From: Candidatus Woesearchaeota archaeon
Lineage (GTDB): Archaea > Nanobdellota > Nanobdellia > Woesearchaeales > UBA10216
NCBI GenBank assembly: GCA_016192915.1
Contig: JACPTF010000017.1
Coordinates: 1-36,547 of the forward strand
DNA length: 36,547 nt
Direction of reading: 5' to 3'
The stretch's first letter is position 1. The number at the start of each line of letters is the position of its first letter. The notes under the pieces were generated by a model that was not told the origin of the DNA, did not search any database, and saw only the letters and a list, made by a program, of their open reading frames with translations. A program made the position numbers and the translations under genes. Positions 16,010 through 22,833 of this stretch are shown here, in pieces.

Positions 16010-16183
16010 TGGGCCCGACGTGACTTCCACAACCGCTGGTTGACGCTTCATTTTTCCGTCAACGCTTTTGCGAGCATCAGCGAGCAAAAGGGTTGATTTG
16101 AACACGTGACCACCGGCTTTCCTAGCCGTGAACCGATGGCGGTCGTATAAGACCGGCGCTCTACCAAGCTGAGCTACGGGCCC
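16010..16183 (-). tRNA. tRNA-Ile(UAU) with introns at 37/38 and 59/60
   Basis: The acceptor GGGCCCG (from 16183) pairs with CGGGCCC (16011-16017). Exons are 16146-16183, 16097-16118 and 16010-16023, giving 74 nt with anticodon TAT. Intron 1 (16119-16145, 27 nt) has a BHB with CTTA/TAGG and bulges TAC and AAA. Intron 2 (16024-16096, 73 nt) interrupts the T-loop; its BHB is TTCA/TGGA with bulges AAT and AGT and outer helix CAACC/GGTTG. Splicing restores the loop TTCAAAT. Intron 2 has hairpins CTTTTGC/GCAAAAG and GTTGACG/CGTCAAC. Most archaea read AUA with an agmatidine-modified CAU tRNA; a UAU anticodon is the alternative known from Nanoarchaeum and Korarchaeum. A TATA box lies at 16209-16219, and a T-tract follows. 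Confidence 0.9.
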
Positions 16184-16252
16184 ATCAAGCACCAGCGACA
16201 AAAAACTTTGTTTATAAATATTGTGTGCCAAAATAAATAAGGAGAAAAAAAG

Positions 16253-16398
16253 TGCGACGGCCGGGACTTTCGCGGCATTACTCTGCCAGTTCGAACCCGG
16301 GTAACGACCTTTTCGCTTTCCGGCTTTTCCGGAGGCGCTTTTCGCCGTAGCGAAAAGGGTCTTGGCAAGGTCGTGTCTTACCGCTGGACCACCGTCGC
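16253..16398 (-). tRNA. tRNA-Gly(GCC) with introns at 37/38 and 59/60
   Basis: The acceptor GCGACGG (from 16398) pairs with CCGTCGC (16254-16260). Exons are 16363-16398, 16290-16310 and 16253-16266, giving 71 nt with anticodon GCC. Intron 1 (16311-16362, 52 nt) has central helix TTGC/GCGA and two internal hairpins (CTTTTCGC/GCGAAAAG and CCGG/CCGG). Intron 2 (16267-16289, 23 nt) is very short: the BHB is TTCG/CGAA with bulges AAC and AGT, capped by a TGGC/GCCG hairpin. Splicing restores TTCGAAT. A T-tract follows the 3' end. The expected TATA position is filled by double-hairpin copy C. The nearest TATA box (16517-16525) predicts a leader of about 95 nt. Confidence 0.92.
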
Positions 16399-16418
16399 AA
16401 TAAGGGCCGCTTCGCATC

Positions 16419-16469
16419 CACAAGTCGCCTTAGAGGCGACTGTGCACAGTCGGCTTCTGCCGACTTGTG
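16419..16469. repeat. Double-hairpin palindromic element, copy C
   Basis: CAC plus AGTCGCC/GGCGACT plus GTG, then CAC plus AGTCGGC/GCCGACT plus GTG, with one unpaired A and one unpaired T as in the other copies. It lies about 20 bases upstream of the tRNA-Gly 5' end, inside its predicted leader, next to a CCCT/AGGG hairpin at 16478-16492. Confidence 0.85.
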
Positions 16470-16592
16470 CCTTATCAACCCTTACGAGAGGGTCAATCAA
16501 GAAAGTTAAAGGCGTTCTTTTAAATGTTTTGTAAAGAATCTGCCTTGCCATTGGCGAAATTTTTTTAAATCAAATGCGATTGCTTTGCCTCT

Positions 16593-17336
16593 ATGTTGCC
16601 AGAACTGGTAAAAATACTGAGCCTTCAATTGAGGGAAACTTGGAAAGACGGAAACCTGGTAAGAACAGACATAATCGATGCCTCCGGGCAAGCTGTTACG
16701 CCTGACCGAATGCCTGCTAAAGGCTCTTATGAGCATTTTGCGCAATTACTTCAAGAGAAGGGTTATGCCATTCTGCCTGCCCTCTCATTCGCGCCCGGGC
16801 CTGCAGTGCTGCCAACTAGTTTGGCTGTGGTGGGTGAAGCGCCTCCAAGTGTTTTTGAAAGAAGCGTAGACTCTGCTTTGCAGCAAGCATCCTTAGGGCT
16901 TTACAAAAAAGGTTTCCTTTACAGTGACTCGTACAACTCAGCCCACAACAGCAGCTTAAGAAGTGGCTTGTGGTTTTTCCAGCAGTACAATCTAGCTATT
17001 GACGGAACTGCCCGCGGCGAATGTGTTCTGTTTGGCACAGATGGCGCAACAAGCCCTGATGCTTTCTCACCAGGCATTCCTACAATTGAAGCCATCGTCG
17101 GGAGGATGGAAGTGCAGCGCTATGTAACGCTGGTTTCCATGGCAGAGTTTCGCCAAGGCCGCAAATGGGCTGTGCCGCTTAGCATTATTGTCGCTAGCAA
17201 CGGCAGATTGCCTCAAAAGACTGCGTGGAACGAGGTTATAGAGGAAATGGGCTTGCCACTTTATTCATCTGGAAAATTTTATTCTTCTGGAATAATGGCG
17301 AATTCTGTTCGTGATGCCGTGCAAGTACCGGCATGA
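16593..17336 (+). CDS. Hypothetical protein, 247 residues
   Basis: I do not recognise a family. No membrane helix or signal peptide is clear; the composition is that of a soluble alpha/beta protein. Notable stretches are YEHFAQLLQEKGYAILPAL near the N-terminus, CVLFGTDGATSPDAFSPGIP in the middle, and a C-terminal EVIEEMGLPLYSSGKFY. A TATA-like TTTTTTTAAAT at 16558-16570 lies about 28 bases before the ATG, which supports the start and a leaderless mRNA. It is divergent from tRNA-Gly and convergent with tRNA-Val. Confidence 0.65.
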   Translation: MLPELVKILSLQLRETWKDGNLVRTDIIDASGQAVTPDRMPAKGSYEHFAQLLQEKGYAILPALSFAPGPAVLPTSLAVVGEAPPSVFERSVDSALQQASLGLYKKGFLYSDSYNSAHNSSLRSGLWFFQQYNLAIDGTARGECVLFGTDGATSPDAFSPGIPTIEAIVGRMEVQRYVTLVSMAEFRQGRKWAVPLSIIVASNGRLPQKTAWNEVIEEMGLPLYSSGKFYSSGIMANSVRDAVQVPA

Positions 17337-17448
17337 ATTTATTGTAACTGGGTTTTTGTCTTAGGTAGTGACTTCACTTGTTATAAAAACAAGAATGGGC
17401 CCAGCCAGACTTTCGCAGGACCCTTTTGCTCGTTGCGACTCGCAAAAG

Positions 17449-17495
17449 CCCAAGTCGACTCGCGTCGACTGGGCGCAGTCGTTTTACGACTTGCG
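17449..17495. repeat. Double-hairpin palindromic element, copy D
   Basis: CCC plus AGTCGAC/GTCGACT plus GGG, then GCGC plus AGTCG/CGACT plus GCG, with the same unpaired A and T. Closing triplets differ between the two hairpins (CCC/GGG and CGC/GCG). It lies in the tRNA-Val T-loop intron. Confidence 0.82.
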
Positions 17496-17533
17496 CGCCC
17501 CCGGAAAAACGACTTAACGTTTTTTGGTTAAGC

Positions 17534-17583
17534 CGCAAGTCGCTTTTAGCGACTGCGCACAGTCGAGCTATGCTCGACTTGTG
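17534..17583. repeat. Double-hairpin palindromic element, copy E
   Basis: CGC plus AGTCGCT/AGCGACT plus GCG, then CAC plus AGTCGAG/CTCGACT plus GTG, with the unpaired A and T. Exactly 50 nt, in the same tRNA-Val intron as copy D, 38 bases away. Confidence 0.85.
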
Positions 17584-17826
17584 TTTTTGCTCACCGCGGT
17601 GAGTAAAAAGGTCAGTTCGAACTGGCGGCCTTCTCCGCTCTCAGCGACGTTTTTGGATCGAACCTTTTGCTTGCAAAAGGGTCGCTTGTAAGGGAGACGT
17701 CATAACCACTAGACCATGGGCCCGTAAGGGCAGCAATTTGAAAACTGCTTATAAAGTTTCCGCAGCAGCTGCAGCGACGGGAAGACGCAGCAACATTTAA
17801 ATAGCTGTAAACCGGGAAAGAGCAGC

Positions 17827-18630
17827 ATGGAAGACAGGATCATCGGGATAGTCCTGGGCAAGGAAAGCAACGAAATCACGTGGAGGAGCATAATTTACGA
17901 CCTTGTCAGGAGCGAGGGGATGGACCCATGGAACATCGACGTTTCTGTCCTGTCAAGGAGGTATGTGCAAATGCTGAAAAAGCTCAAGGGGCTGGACTTT
18001 CGCGTTTCAGGGAAAATGGTGCTTGCTGCTGCGATTTTGCTGAAGATGAAATCCAACCTGCTTGTGGGTGAGGGGATGGCAGAGCTTGACAGGCTCATGA
18101 CACCCCAAGACGAGGAAAGCATGAACGAGGGATTCTATGACGACCTTGAGAGCAGCTACGGGCACGGAATCCATGAGGAATACCAGCCCCAGCCGCTGCT
18201 GCCCAGGACACCGCAGCCGAGGAAGAGAAAGGTTTCAATCTATGACCTTGTCATCTCGCTGCAGAAGGCCCTTGAAGTAAGGGACAGAAGGGTTGCGAGA
18301 AGCATCCCAAGGGGAACCATTGAAGTGCCCCATAGGAAGGTGGACATGGGAAAGCTCATTGGCGAGGTCTACAGCAAGGTAACTGGCTTTTTCACCAAAA
18401 ACAACAGGATGACATTCTCGCAGCTGCTTCCGCAGGATGCAACGAAAGAGGCAAAGATACTCACATTCATGCCTCTGCTGCACCTTGCAAACTTTGACCA
18501 CAGAAAGCTTGACCTGATGCAGCAGGAAACTTTTGGCGAGATAGAGATTGTCCTAAGAAATGGATTGACAGCTGCAGAGCTTTCGGCAGGAGATGCAACT
18601 GAAAAAGCTGGAAACAGCAGCCCCAGCTAA
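17827..18630 (+). CDS. scpA: Segregation and condensation protein ScpA
   Basis: A 267-residue kleisin of the SMC complex. The N-terminal ITWRSIIYDLVRSEGMDPWN and RRYVQMLKKLKGLDFRVSG, followed by VLAAAILLKMKSNLL, are the ScpA signature. A variable, Pro-rich linker (about 110-145) and a C-terminal winged-helix part (KEAKILTFMPLLHLANFDH, then ETFGEIEIVLR) follow. It bridges SMC heads for chromosome compaction and segregation. No ScpB or SMC gene is in the window. A TATA box CATTTAAATAG at 17794-17805 is about 27 bases before the ATG. Confidence 0.92.
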   Translation: MEDRIIGIVLGKESNEITWRSIIYDLVRSEGMDPWNIDVSVLSRRYVQMLKKLKGLDFRVSGKMVLAAAILLKMKSNLLVGEGMAELDRLMTPQDEESMNEGFYDDLESSYGHGIHEEYQPQPLLPRTPQPRKRKVSIYDLVISLQKALEVRDRRVARSIPRGTIEVPHRKVDMGKLIGEVYSKVTGFFTKNNRMTFSQLLPQDATKEAKILTFMPLLHLANFDHRKLDLMQQETFGEIEIVLRNGLTAAELSAGDATEKAGNSSPS

Positions 18631-18657
18631 ATCACAAACCGCCTTTGAAAGGGAAAA

Positions 18658-18687
18658 GCTTATAAATTAGTTCCTATTATGGGAACT
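18658..18687 (+). promoter_or_regulatory. TATA box and operator of the MNT-HEPN pair
   Basis: The TATA box GCTTATAAAT (18658-18667) is followed directly by an inverted repeat AGTTCC-N7-GGAACT (18669-18687), which spans the predicted transcription start just before the ATG at 18691. The downstream protein has a winged helix at its N-terminus, so autorepression through this site is plausible. Confidence 0.6.
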
Positions 18688-18690
18688 ACT

Positions 18691-19239
18691 ATGAAAAGCA
18701 AGGAAGAAAACATCCTCGGGCTGTTTTTCAATAAGCCCACAAGGGAATGGCATTTTGAGGCGATTATAAAAGAAGCGAAAATTACGAGAAGCAAGACCGA
18801 TAAATGGCTAAAACAGCTTATTGAAGAGGGGCTAATCAGAAGAATAAAAGAGCGGGGCAAAATGCCTTATTATGTGAGCAATTATGATGCCCCCCCCTAT
18901 AAGAACAGGAAGAAATTATTCGCGCTAAACAAGCTATATGACAGCGGTTTCTTGGATCACTTGGCCTCCCTGCCAAAGGCAAAAACGGTAATAATTTTTG
19001 GCAGCTTTACACGCTCAGACTGGTACGATAACAGCGATATAGACCTTTTTGTTTATGGCGAACCTGAAGGCTTAAAACTGGCAGAGTATGAAATGAAGCT
19101 CAAGAGGGATGTGCAGGTCTTCACTTGCCGTGACCAAAAGGAACTGCACAAATTTGGCGAAGGGCTTATAAGAAACATAATTAAAGGCAACATTGTCAAA
19201 GGCGATGTTGATTTTGTGCGAGTTGAGATAAATGCCTGA
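18691..19239 (+). CDS. MNT antitoxin with N-terminal winged helix
   Basis: A 182-residue protein. Residues 1-75 are a winged-helix DNA-binding domain (ENILGLFFNKPTREWHFEAI, then a recognition helix and a wing with KERGKMPYYV). Residues about 85-182 are a minimal nucleotidyltransferase with IIFGSFTRSDWYDNSDIDLF, exactly the GS-X10-D-X-D metal-binding motif. In HEPN-MNT systems this protein blocks its HEPN partner by adding AMP to it. The ATG at 18691 is preferred over 18679 because it lies 27 bases from the TATA box and leaves the operator in front of the coding region. It overlaps the HEPN gene by 8 bases. Confidence 0.85.
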   Translation: MKSKEENILGLFFNKPTREWHFEAIIKEAKITRSKTDKWLKQLIEEGLIRRIKERGKMPYYVSNYDAPPYKNRKKLFALNKLYDSGFLDHLASLPKAKTVIIFGSFTRSDWYDNSDIDLFVYGEPEGLKLAEYEMKLKRDVQVFTCRDQKELHKFGEGLIRNIIKGNIVKGDVDFVRVEINA

Positions 19240-19699
19240 ATACCTGACTCAGAAGGAAGCGTTTGGGAAATGCAAAACTGAAGGGAAATTCATCATCATA
19301 GAGCAGATTAATGAAGACAAAATAAAAGCTACACTTGCTATTGCGGATGGAGATGTGGAGTCTGCAAACATTCTTAAGAAAAATCTCCCAAAGAAAAGCA
19401 ACCAGTGGAATAGCATTTACAAATTATATTATGATGCACTGCACGAGCTAGCCGAGTCATTTTTACAGTTTGAAAAGGTAAAAATCGACAATCACCAGTG
19501 CCTATTTGCATACCTTTGTGAAAAACACCCTCAACTTGATTTTAACTGGGATTTCTTCGAAAAAGTAAGGACAAAAAGGAACGGAATTAATTATTATGGC
19601 ACGCCAGTGGATTCAGATGACTGGAAAAAAGCAGAGCTTCAGTTCAACCTCTACATCAAAAAGCTGGGGGAAGAAATAAAGAAGAAGCTCAGAAACTAA
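19232..19699 (+). CDS. HEPN-domain toxin
   Basis: A 155-residue mostly helical protein. The C-terminal KVRTKRNGINYYGTPV matches the HEPN catalytic region (R-x4-6-H, often followed by Tyr), but here the histidine position is Tyr (R-N-G-I-N-Y-Y-G). HEPN toxins are RNases, and the Tyr near this motif is the residue AMPylated by the MNT partner in studied systems. Placement and the 8-base overlap with the MNT gene support a toxin-antitoxin pair. The missing His may mean altered or lost RNase activity. Confidence 0.78.
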   Translation: MPEYLTQKEAFGKCKTEGKFIIIEQINEDKIKATLAIADGDVESANILKKNLPKKSNQWNSIYKLYYDALHELAESFLQFEKVKIDNHQCLFAYLCEKHPQLDFNWDFFEKVRTKRNGINYYGTPVDSDDWKKAELQFNLYIKKLGEEIKKKLRN

Positions 19700-19708
19700 A
19701 TCTTACAG

Positions 19709-20569
19709 TTACAGCGACAGAACCTTAAACTCCCCTGCCGGCATTGCCCTGATTATTTCGTCTATGTAGCTTTTGCCCAGGGTTGATAAGGGCGGCGTAG
19801 AGCTGCCCTTATTGCTGCTTAATCCGAGAATCTTTGCAATTTTTTTGGCGGCATCGCTGGGCTTGTTATCGCCCTGCAAGAGTTTCACGTGTTTTGCACA
19901 GTTTTTTGCGGCTGCCGCTGCAGGCCCTCCCATTAGCTTTCCATTGGAAAGTAGGCCTATTGCAAGCTCAACCCTAACAGGCACAACGTTTTTTTTGCCG
20001 TAAATCATGAAAGCGCCTTTTGAAATGTATTCCCCTGACTTGGCTTCCTTGCTTACCTGCTCAGGCCTCACCCAATACACGTCAGCAGACTGCAGCCCTG
20101 CTTTCCAAGCGCGGGAGTAGCTAGCGGTTGCTATGGCAGCTTCTTCTATAGTCGCAGCTCCGATACTGCCGCTGTGGCTGCCGCTTTTTACAACAAAGAA
20201 GGGCGAGCCGGCAAGCTCGGTGTGAAACACCAAATCAGTGCTGCCGGTGTGCTTCTTTATGATTATCTCGTTTGTTGTTGCGTCCCTTCCGCCAATGCAG
20301 AGAAAGCCTTCTGAGCTGATAAACCAGCGAAACTTCTCAAACCATTCCCTGCCAAGCGCCAGGGAAGATGCTGATTTCCTTTCCTCAGCTTCTGCTGTTG
20401 ACTTCTTTTGGGCAAGCTCCTGCTCAGAAATGAGGTTTTGCAGCTTTTCCCGGGTCCTTTCAAGGGCTGATTTAGCACCCTCAAGCTTCTTCCTTGCCTT
20501 CTTTGCCTTCTCGAAGTAGCCAGCGGCATTGCCATCAACAGACTTTCTCACGTCAAGCACAATCTTCAT
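19709..20569 (-). CDS. Stand-alone NFACT-R (DUF814) protein
   Basis: A 286-residue protein. Residues 1-50 begin like the coiled-coil junction of Rqc2/RqcH/NEMF (RKSVDGNAAGYFEKAKKARKK), a coiled coil continues to about 85, and the rest is the NFACT-R domain: FRWFISSEGFLCIGGRDA, then IIKKHTGSTDLVFHTELAGS. In full-length proteins (about 600-700 residues) an N-terminal NFACT-N domain precedes, and the protein binds stalled 60S/50S-tRNA complexes in ribosome quality control. Here NFACT-N is absent. The ATG at 20569 has a TATA-like GATTTAAG about 25 bases upstream, so the short form is probably the real product. It converges on the HEPN gene. Confidence 0.8.
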   Translation of the reverse strand: MKIVLDVRKSVDGNAAGYFEKAKKARKKLEGAKSALERTREKLQNLISEQELAQKKSTAEAEERKSASSLALGREWFEKFRWFISSEGFLCIGGRDATTNEIIIKKHTGSTDLVFHTELAGSPFFVVKSGSHSGSIGAATIEEAAIATASYSRAWKAGLQSADVYWVRPEQVSKEAKSGEYISKGAFMIYGKKNVVPVRVELAIGLLSNGKLMGGPAAAAAKNCAKHVKLLQGDNKPSDAAKKIAKILGLSSNKGSSTPPLSTLGKSYIDEIIRAMPAGEFKVLSL

Positions 20570-20588
20570 AATGACCACAAGCAAACGC

Positions 20589-21527
20589 TTAAATCCCAGG
20601 AACTGCCATGCTTGCATGCTGAAGCACGCTCTGCGCCAAAGTAATAACCATAAAGGCAGCAGTCATCATAATAAGAGAGTGCCTCAGCCCCGAGGTCATA
20701 TCGCCTTCTGCAAGCTTTCCAAGGACAACCCCGGCGAAAAATCCCTGAATCAGCGCCATGAGCAGGAATATGCCGTTAAGGCTCAGAACCCAGCCGCCAA
20801 GCGATAAGATAAAATTAGCAGGTGACGAAAAATCAAGCGACGCCTCAAGCCTGACACCACCACTTATCTGGCCAGTGGTTATGCCTACATCAGACGCGTT
20901 AGAAGCTCCAAACTTAAGCATGTAAGGGATAAGAAGGTTCTGGATGACAATCATAACTCCGAGGAACACAAAAAAGATGATGTAGCTCTGCATGACCTGC
21001 GCATGGATGCTTGACTTCCTTTCCTCCTTGATTTTCTTAATTTGAAGCAGGGACTCAGTAACTGCTGTCAGAACGTCTTCAATGTTGCCGCCTGCCTGCT
21101 CTGCCTGAATGACCGTGGCTATGGCCCTCCTAATGACAGGGTTTTCAGTCTCCTTGCCAAAACCGATAAACGCCTTGTGAAGCGAAATGGACCACTCAAT
21201 CTGGTTGGCAAGCTTCTTAAGATAAGGAGTAAGGGTGCCGTAATCTCCCTCACAAACATGAACAACTGCCTGGGCAGCAGGCATGCCGGACTTAATGGCA
21301 CCGGAAAGGTTCCTGACAAACTCAGGGAAGCGCGCCTCGATATCCTTCTGCCGCTTGTTCTCCCTCATAATGTCAAGCCAGTGAGGCAATGTCGCAACAA
21401 TAGCCACGATGGCAAGGAAAGGCACAAAGAATATCTTGCCCTTAAAAAAATAGACGTCAGCGAAAAGCAGCAACAAACCAAGCACAAGCGCTACCTTGTG
21501 CCTGCCCTCAAACAGTATCCTCACCAT
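20589..21527 (-). CDS. Type II secretion F-type platform protein (TadC/FlaJ-like)
   Basis: A 312-residue polytopic membrane protein. Two N-terminal helices (about 12-48) precede the cytoplasmic T2SSF domain (FPEFVRNLSGAIKSGMPAA and IEDVLTAVTESLLQI). After it come a helix YIIFFVFLGVMIVIQNLLI and two further C-terminal helices. Such proteins form the inner-membrane platform on which the pilus ATPase turns. It is separated from the main pilus locus by the VapBC-type pair and an unknown gene. A TATA-like TAATTAAAC at 21551-21560 suits a leaderless ATG at 21527. Confidence 0.88.
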   Translation of the reverse strand: MVRILFEGRHKVALVLGLLLLFADVYFFKGKIFFVPFLAIVAIVATLPHWLDIMRENKRQKDIEARFPEFVRNLSGAIKSGMPAAQAVVHVCEGDYGTLTPYLKKLANQIEWSISLHKAFIGFGKETENPVIRRAIATVIQAEQAGGNIEDVLTAVTESLLQIKKIKEERKSSIHAQVMQSYIIFFVFLGVMIVIQNLLIPYMLKFGASNASDVGITTGQISGGVRLEASLDFSSPANFILSLGGWVLSLNGIFLLMALIQGFFAGVVLGKLAEGDMTSGLRHSLIMMTAAFMVITLAQSVLQHASMAVPGI

Positions 21528-21617
21528 AACATTTACTTGCTGAAAAGCAGTTTAATTAGTTTTCTATTTGAACAGCAGGTGAGCAGCTTTTTAAAGCAAA
21601 TATGGTTTCCAAGTCTT

Positions 21618-22097
21618 ATGCTAGAAACACTGCTACGAGAGCTACAACAGCTTGAGAGACCTATTACGGCTGAAGGAAAACGCAGGCTGATGGTGGAAAT
21701 GCACACACGGCAGGCAGGTCTAGGCATTAGCGTTGGTCCTGACGCAACTCATTGGATGGGAAGAGGAGGAATCTATTTCCATTCCCTACAGGACCTCATA
21801 TTGGTTCAAACAAACCTCGATTATCAAGAACAAAAAAGGCCAAGTAGCGAACCGGTGCCCGAAGAAGAATTCTATGATTCGCAAGCTTGTTTTGTCAGGG
21901 ATCTGGAAACTTACCTGAAATTTTTGGCGGCAGATGAAGACCCTCAAAATAGGATCAGAGAAGTTTTTGAACTGATATTAAAAGTTGGCACCTCATCCTA
22001 CTGGTGCAAAGACAGGGCATTGGTTGATGGTTTGATTCGGTCGTATGAAGCACTAGACCGGATAGTGATAAGGCCGTGGGTTGAGCAAGCTTCCTGA
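21618..22097 (+). CDS. Hypothetical protein, 159 residues
   Basis: Not recognised. It is a soluble, largely helical protein: MLETLLRELQQLERPITAEG, a middle GISVGPDATHWMGRGGIYFH, and a C-terminal IREVFELILKVGTSSYWCK. The ATG at 21618 follows a TATA-like CTTTTTAAAG (21587-21596) by about 27 bases. The frame is open further upstream, but that part lies antisense to the 20589-21527 gene. It is transcribed away from that gene from a shared 90-bp spacer. Confidence 0.6.
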   Translation: MLETLLRELQQLERPITAEGKRRLMVEMHTRQAGLGISVGPDATHWMGRGGIYFHSLQDLILVQTNLDYQEQKRPSSEPVPEEEFYDSQACFVRDLETYLKFLAADEDPQNRIREVFELILKVGTSSYWCKDRALVDGLIRSYEALDRIVIRPWVEQAS

Positions 22098-22117
22098 ATA
22101 ATCATAAAGCTTAAGCC

Positions 22118-22154
22118 TCTGCCTACACTTCCGGCTGCGTAAGCTCCAGCTAAG
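22118..22154. repeat. Near-copy of the pilus gene 3' end (left flank of VapBC)
   Basis: The segment around CCGGCTGCGTAAGCTCCAGC closely matches 22834-22869, the last codons and stop of the 22840-25044 gene. By eye about 30 of 35 bases agree. The two copies bracket the VapBC-type pair in direct orientation. Confidence 0.65.
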
Positions 22155-22171
22155 TTAACAGTCGTGACCAG

Positions 22172-22591
22172 TCATTTAAAGTCAGCAATGAACCTGACAA
22201 ATTTTAGCTCCTTAACCCTGCTGTGCAGCTTCTCATCCGCAGTAACAAACACAGCGCCGAGTGACTTTGCTAATGCGGCAAAAACAGCATCGTATACCGA
22301 AATGTCGCAGTTCATAGCTAAGTTGGCGGAGTCCTTTAAAATTTCAATCGTAGGGACTACTATGTCTATTTGCAACTCAAACAGGGACTCTACAGCCTTA
22401 TTGACGTCTTCTGGCGTGTAATTTGGGTTGTATCTTAAAGCGTTTGAAAACTCGTACAGCAGCAGGTCAGGCACAACTATCCCGCACAAGCCTTTATAGA
22501 AGTTATCCCTTACTTTCAAAGCCGTTTCAGAATGGCTTTCTTCATTAAACCACTTCAGAACTACGGAAGTATCAAGTACCAGCAGCTCCAT
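22172..22591 (-). CDS. PIN-domain toxin (VapC-like)
   Basis: A 139-residue PIN domain. Acidic metal-binding residues are at the expected places: LDTSVVLKW (Asp near residue 7), LLLYEFSNAL (Glu), ISVYDAVFAALA (Asp) and VFVTADEKL (Asp). PIN toxins cleave RNA, often tRNA or rRNA. It overlaps the upstream small gene by 20 bases, typical of toxin-antitoxin operons. The pair lies between near-identical flanking segments at 22118-22154 and 22834-22869. Confidence 0.88.
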   Translation of the reverse strand: MELLVLDTSVVLKWFNEESHSETALKVRDNFYKGLCGIVVPDLLLYEFSNALRYNPNYTPEDVNKAVESLFELQIDIVVPTIEILKDSANLAMNCDISVYDAVFAALAKSLGAVFVTADEKLHSRVKELKFVRFIADFK

Positions 22592-22781
22592 GCCTAGTAG
22601 CTCTCCACTTTCTCACTTGTGCAGCACCATTCCAGCCTTTACCACCTTTAATTTTTTTGCGCAAGTTGTCTTGAACCTCTGCAGCTTTTTCCATCCTAGC
22701 CCTGTCCCTAACCTTGGCTAACGTTATTAATTCAATGCCTTTCCGCATTACCATATCCAACTGTTTCAACGCCTTTTCCAT
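22572..22781 (-). CDS. Putative antitoxin of the PIN toxin
   Basis: A 69-residue basic protein: MEKALKQLDMVMRKGIELIT, a charged helix, then a Lys/Arg-rich tail with KIKGGKGWNGAAQVRKWRA. It does not show a clear ribbon-helix-helix or AbrB motif, so the family is uncertain. Its antitoxin role is inferred from size and overlap with the PIN gene. The ATG at 22781 lies 28 bases after a TATA box CTTTTTATATG (22807-22816). A GTG at 22790 would add three residues. Confidence 0.6.
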   Translation of the reverse strand: MEKALKQLDMVMRKGIELITLAKVRDRARMEKAAEVQDNLRKKIKGGKGWNGAAQVRKWRATRHGAAGT

Positions 22782-22833
22782 TCCAAACACCTTCTCCTAT
22801 TCATCATATAAAAAGCTTTCCTGTTTCAGGGCT

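Larger units (their letters stand above)
17396..17723 (-). tRNA. tRNA-Val(UAC) with 49-nt and 206-nt introns
   Basis: The acceptor GGGCCCA (from 17723) pairs with TGGGCCC (17397-17403). Exons are 17687-17723, 17616-17637 and 17396-17409, giving 73 nt with anticodon TAC. Intron 1 (17638-17686) has BHB CTTA/TGAG with bulges CAA and AGC, outer helix GCGAC/GTCGC, and a CCTTTTGC hairpin. Intron 2 (17410-17615) sits in the T-loop at 59/60 with TTCG/CGAA and bulges AAC and AGT. At 206 nt it is far longer than the tRNA itself and carries two double-hairpin elements (D and E), a perfect CTCACCGCGGTGAG palindrome and a CTTTTGC/GCAAAAG stem. A TATA box at 17747-17756 predicts no leader. Confidence 0.92.

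Noticed and set aside
15977-16423. N-terminal extension of the 15569-15976 gene
   Set aside because: It would pass through tRNA-Ile and much of tRNA-Gly; a promoter and ATG lie just downstream of the tRNA.
21042-21617. Upstream extension of the 21618-22097 gene
   Set aside because: It is antisense to the T2SSF-type gene; the TATA box and ATG at 21618 explain the real gene.
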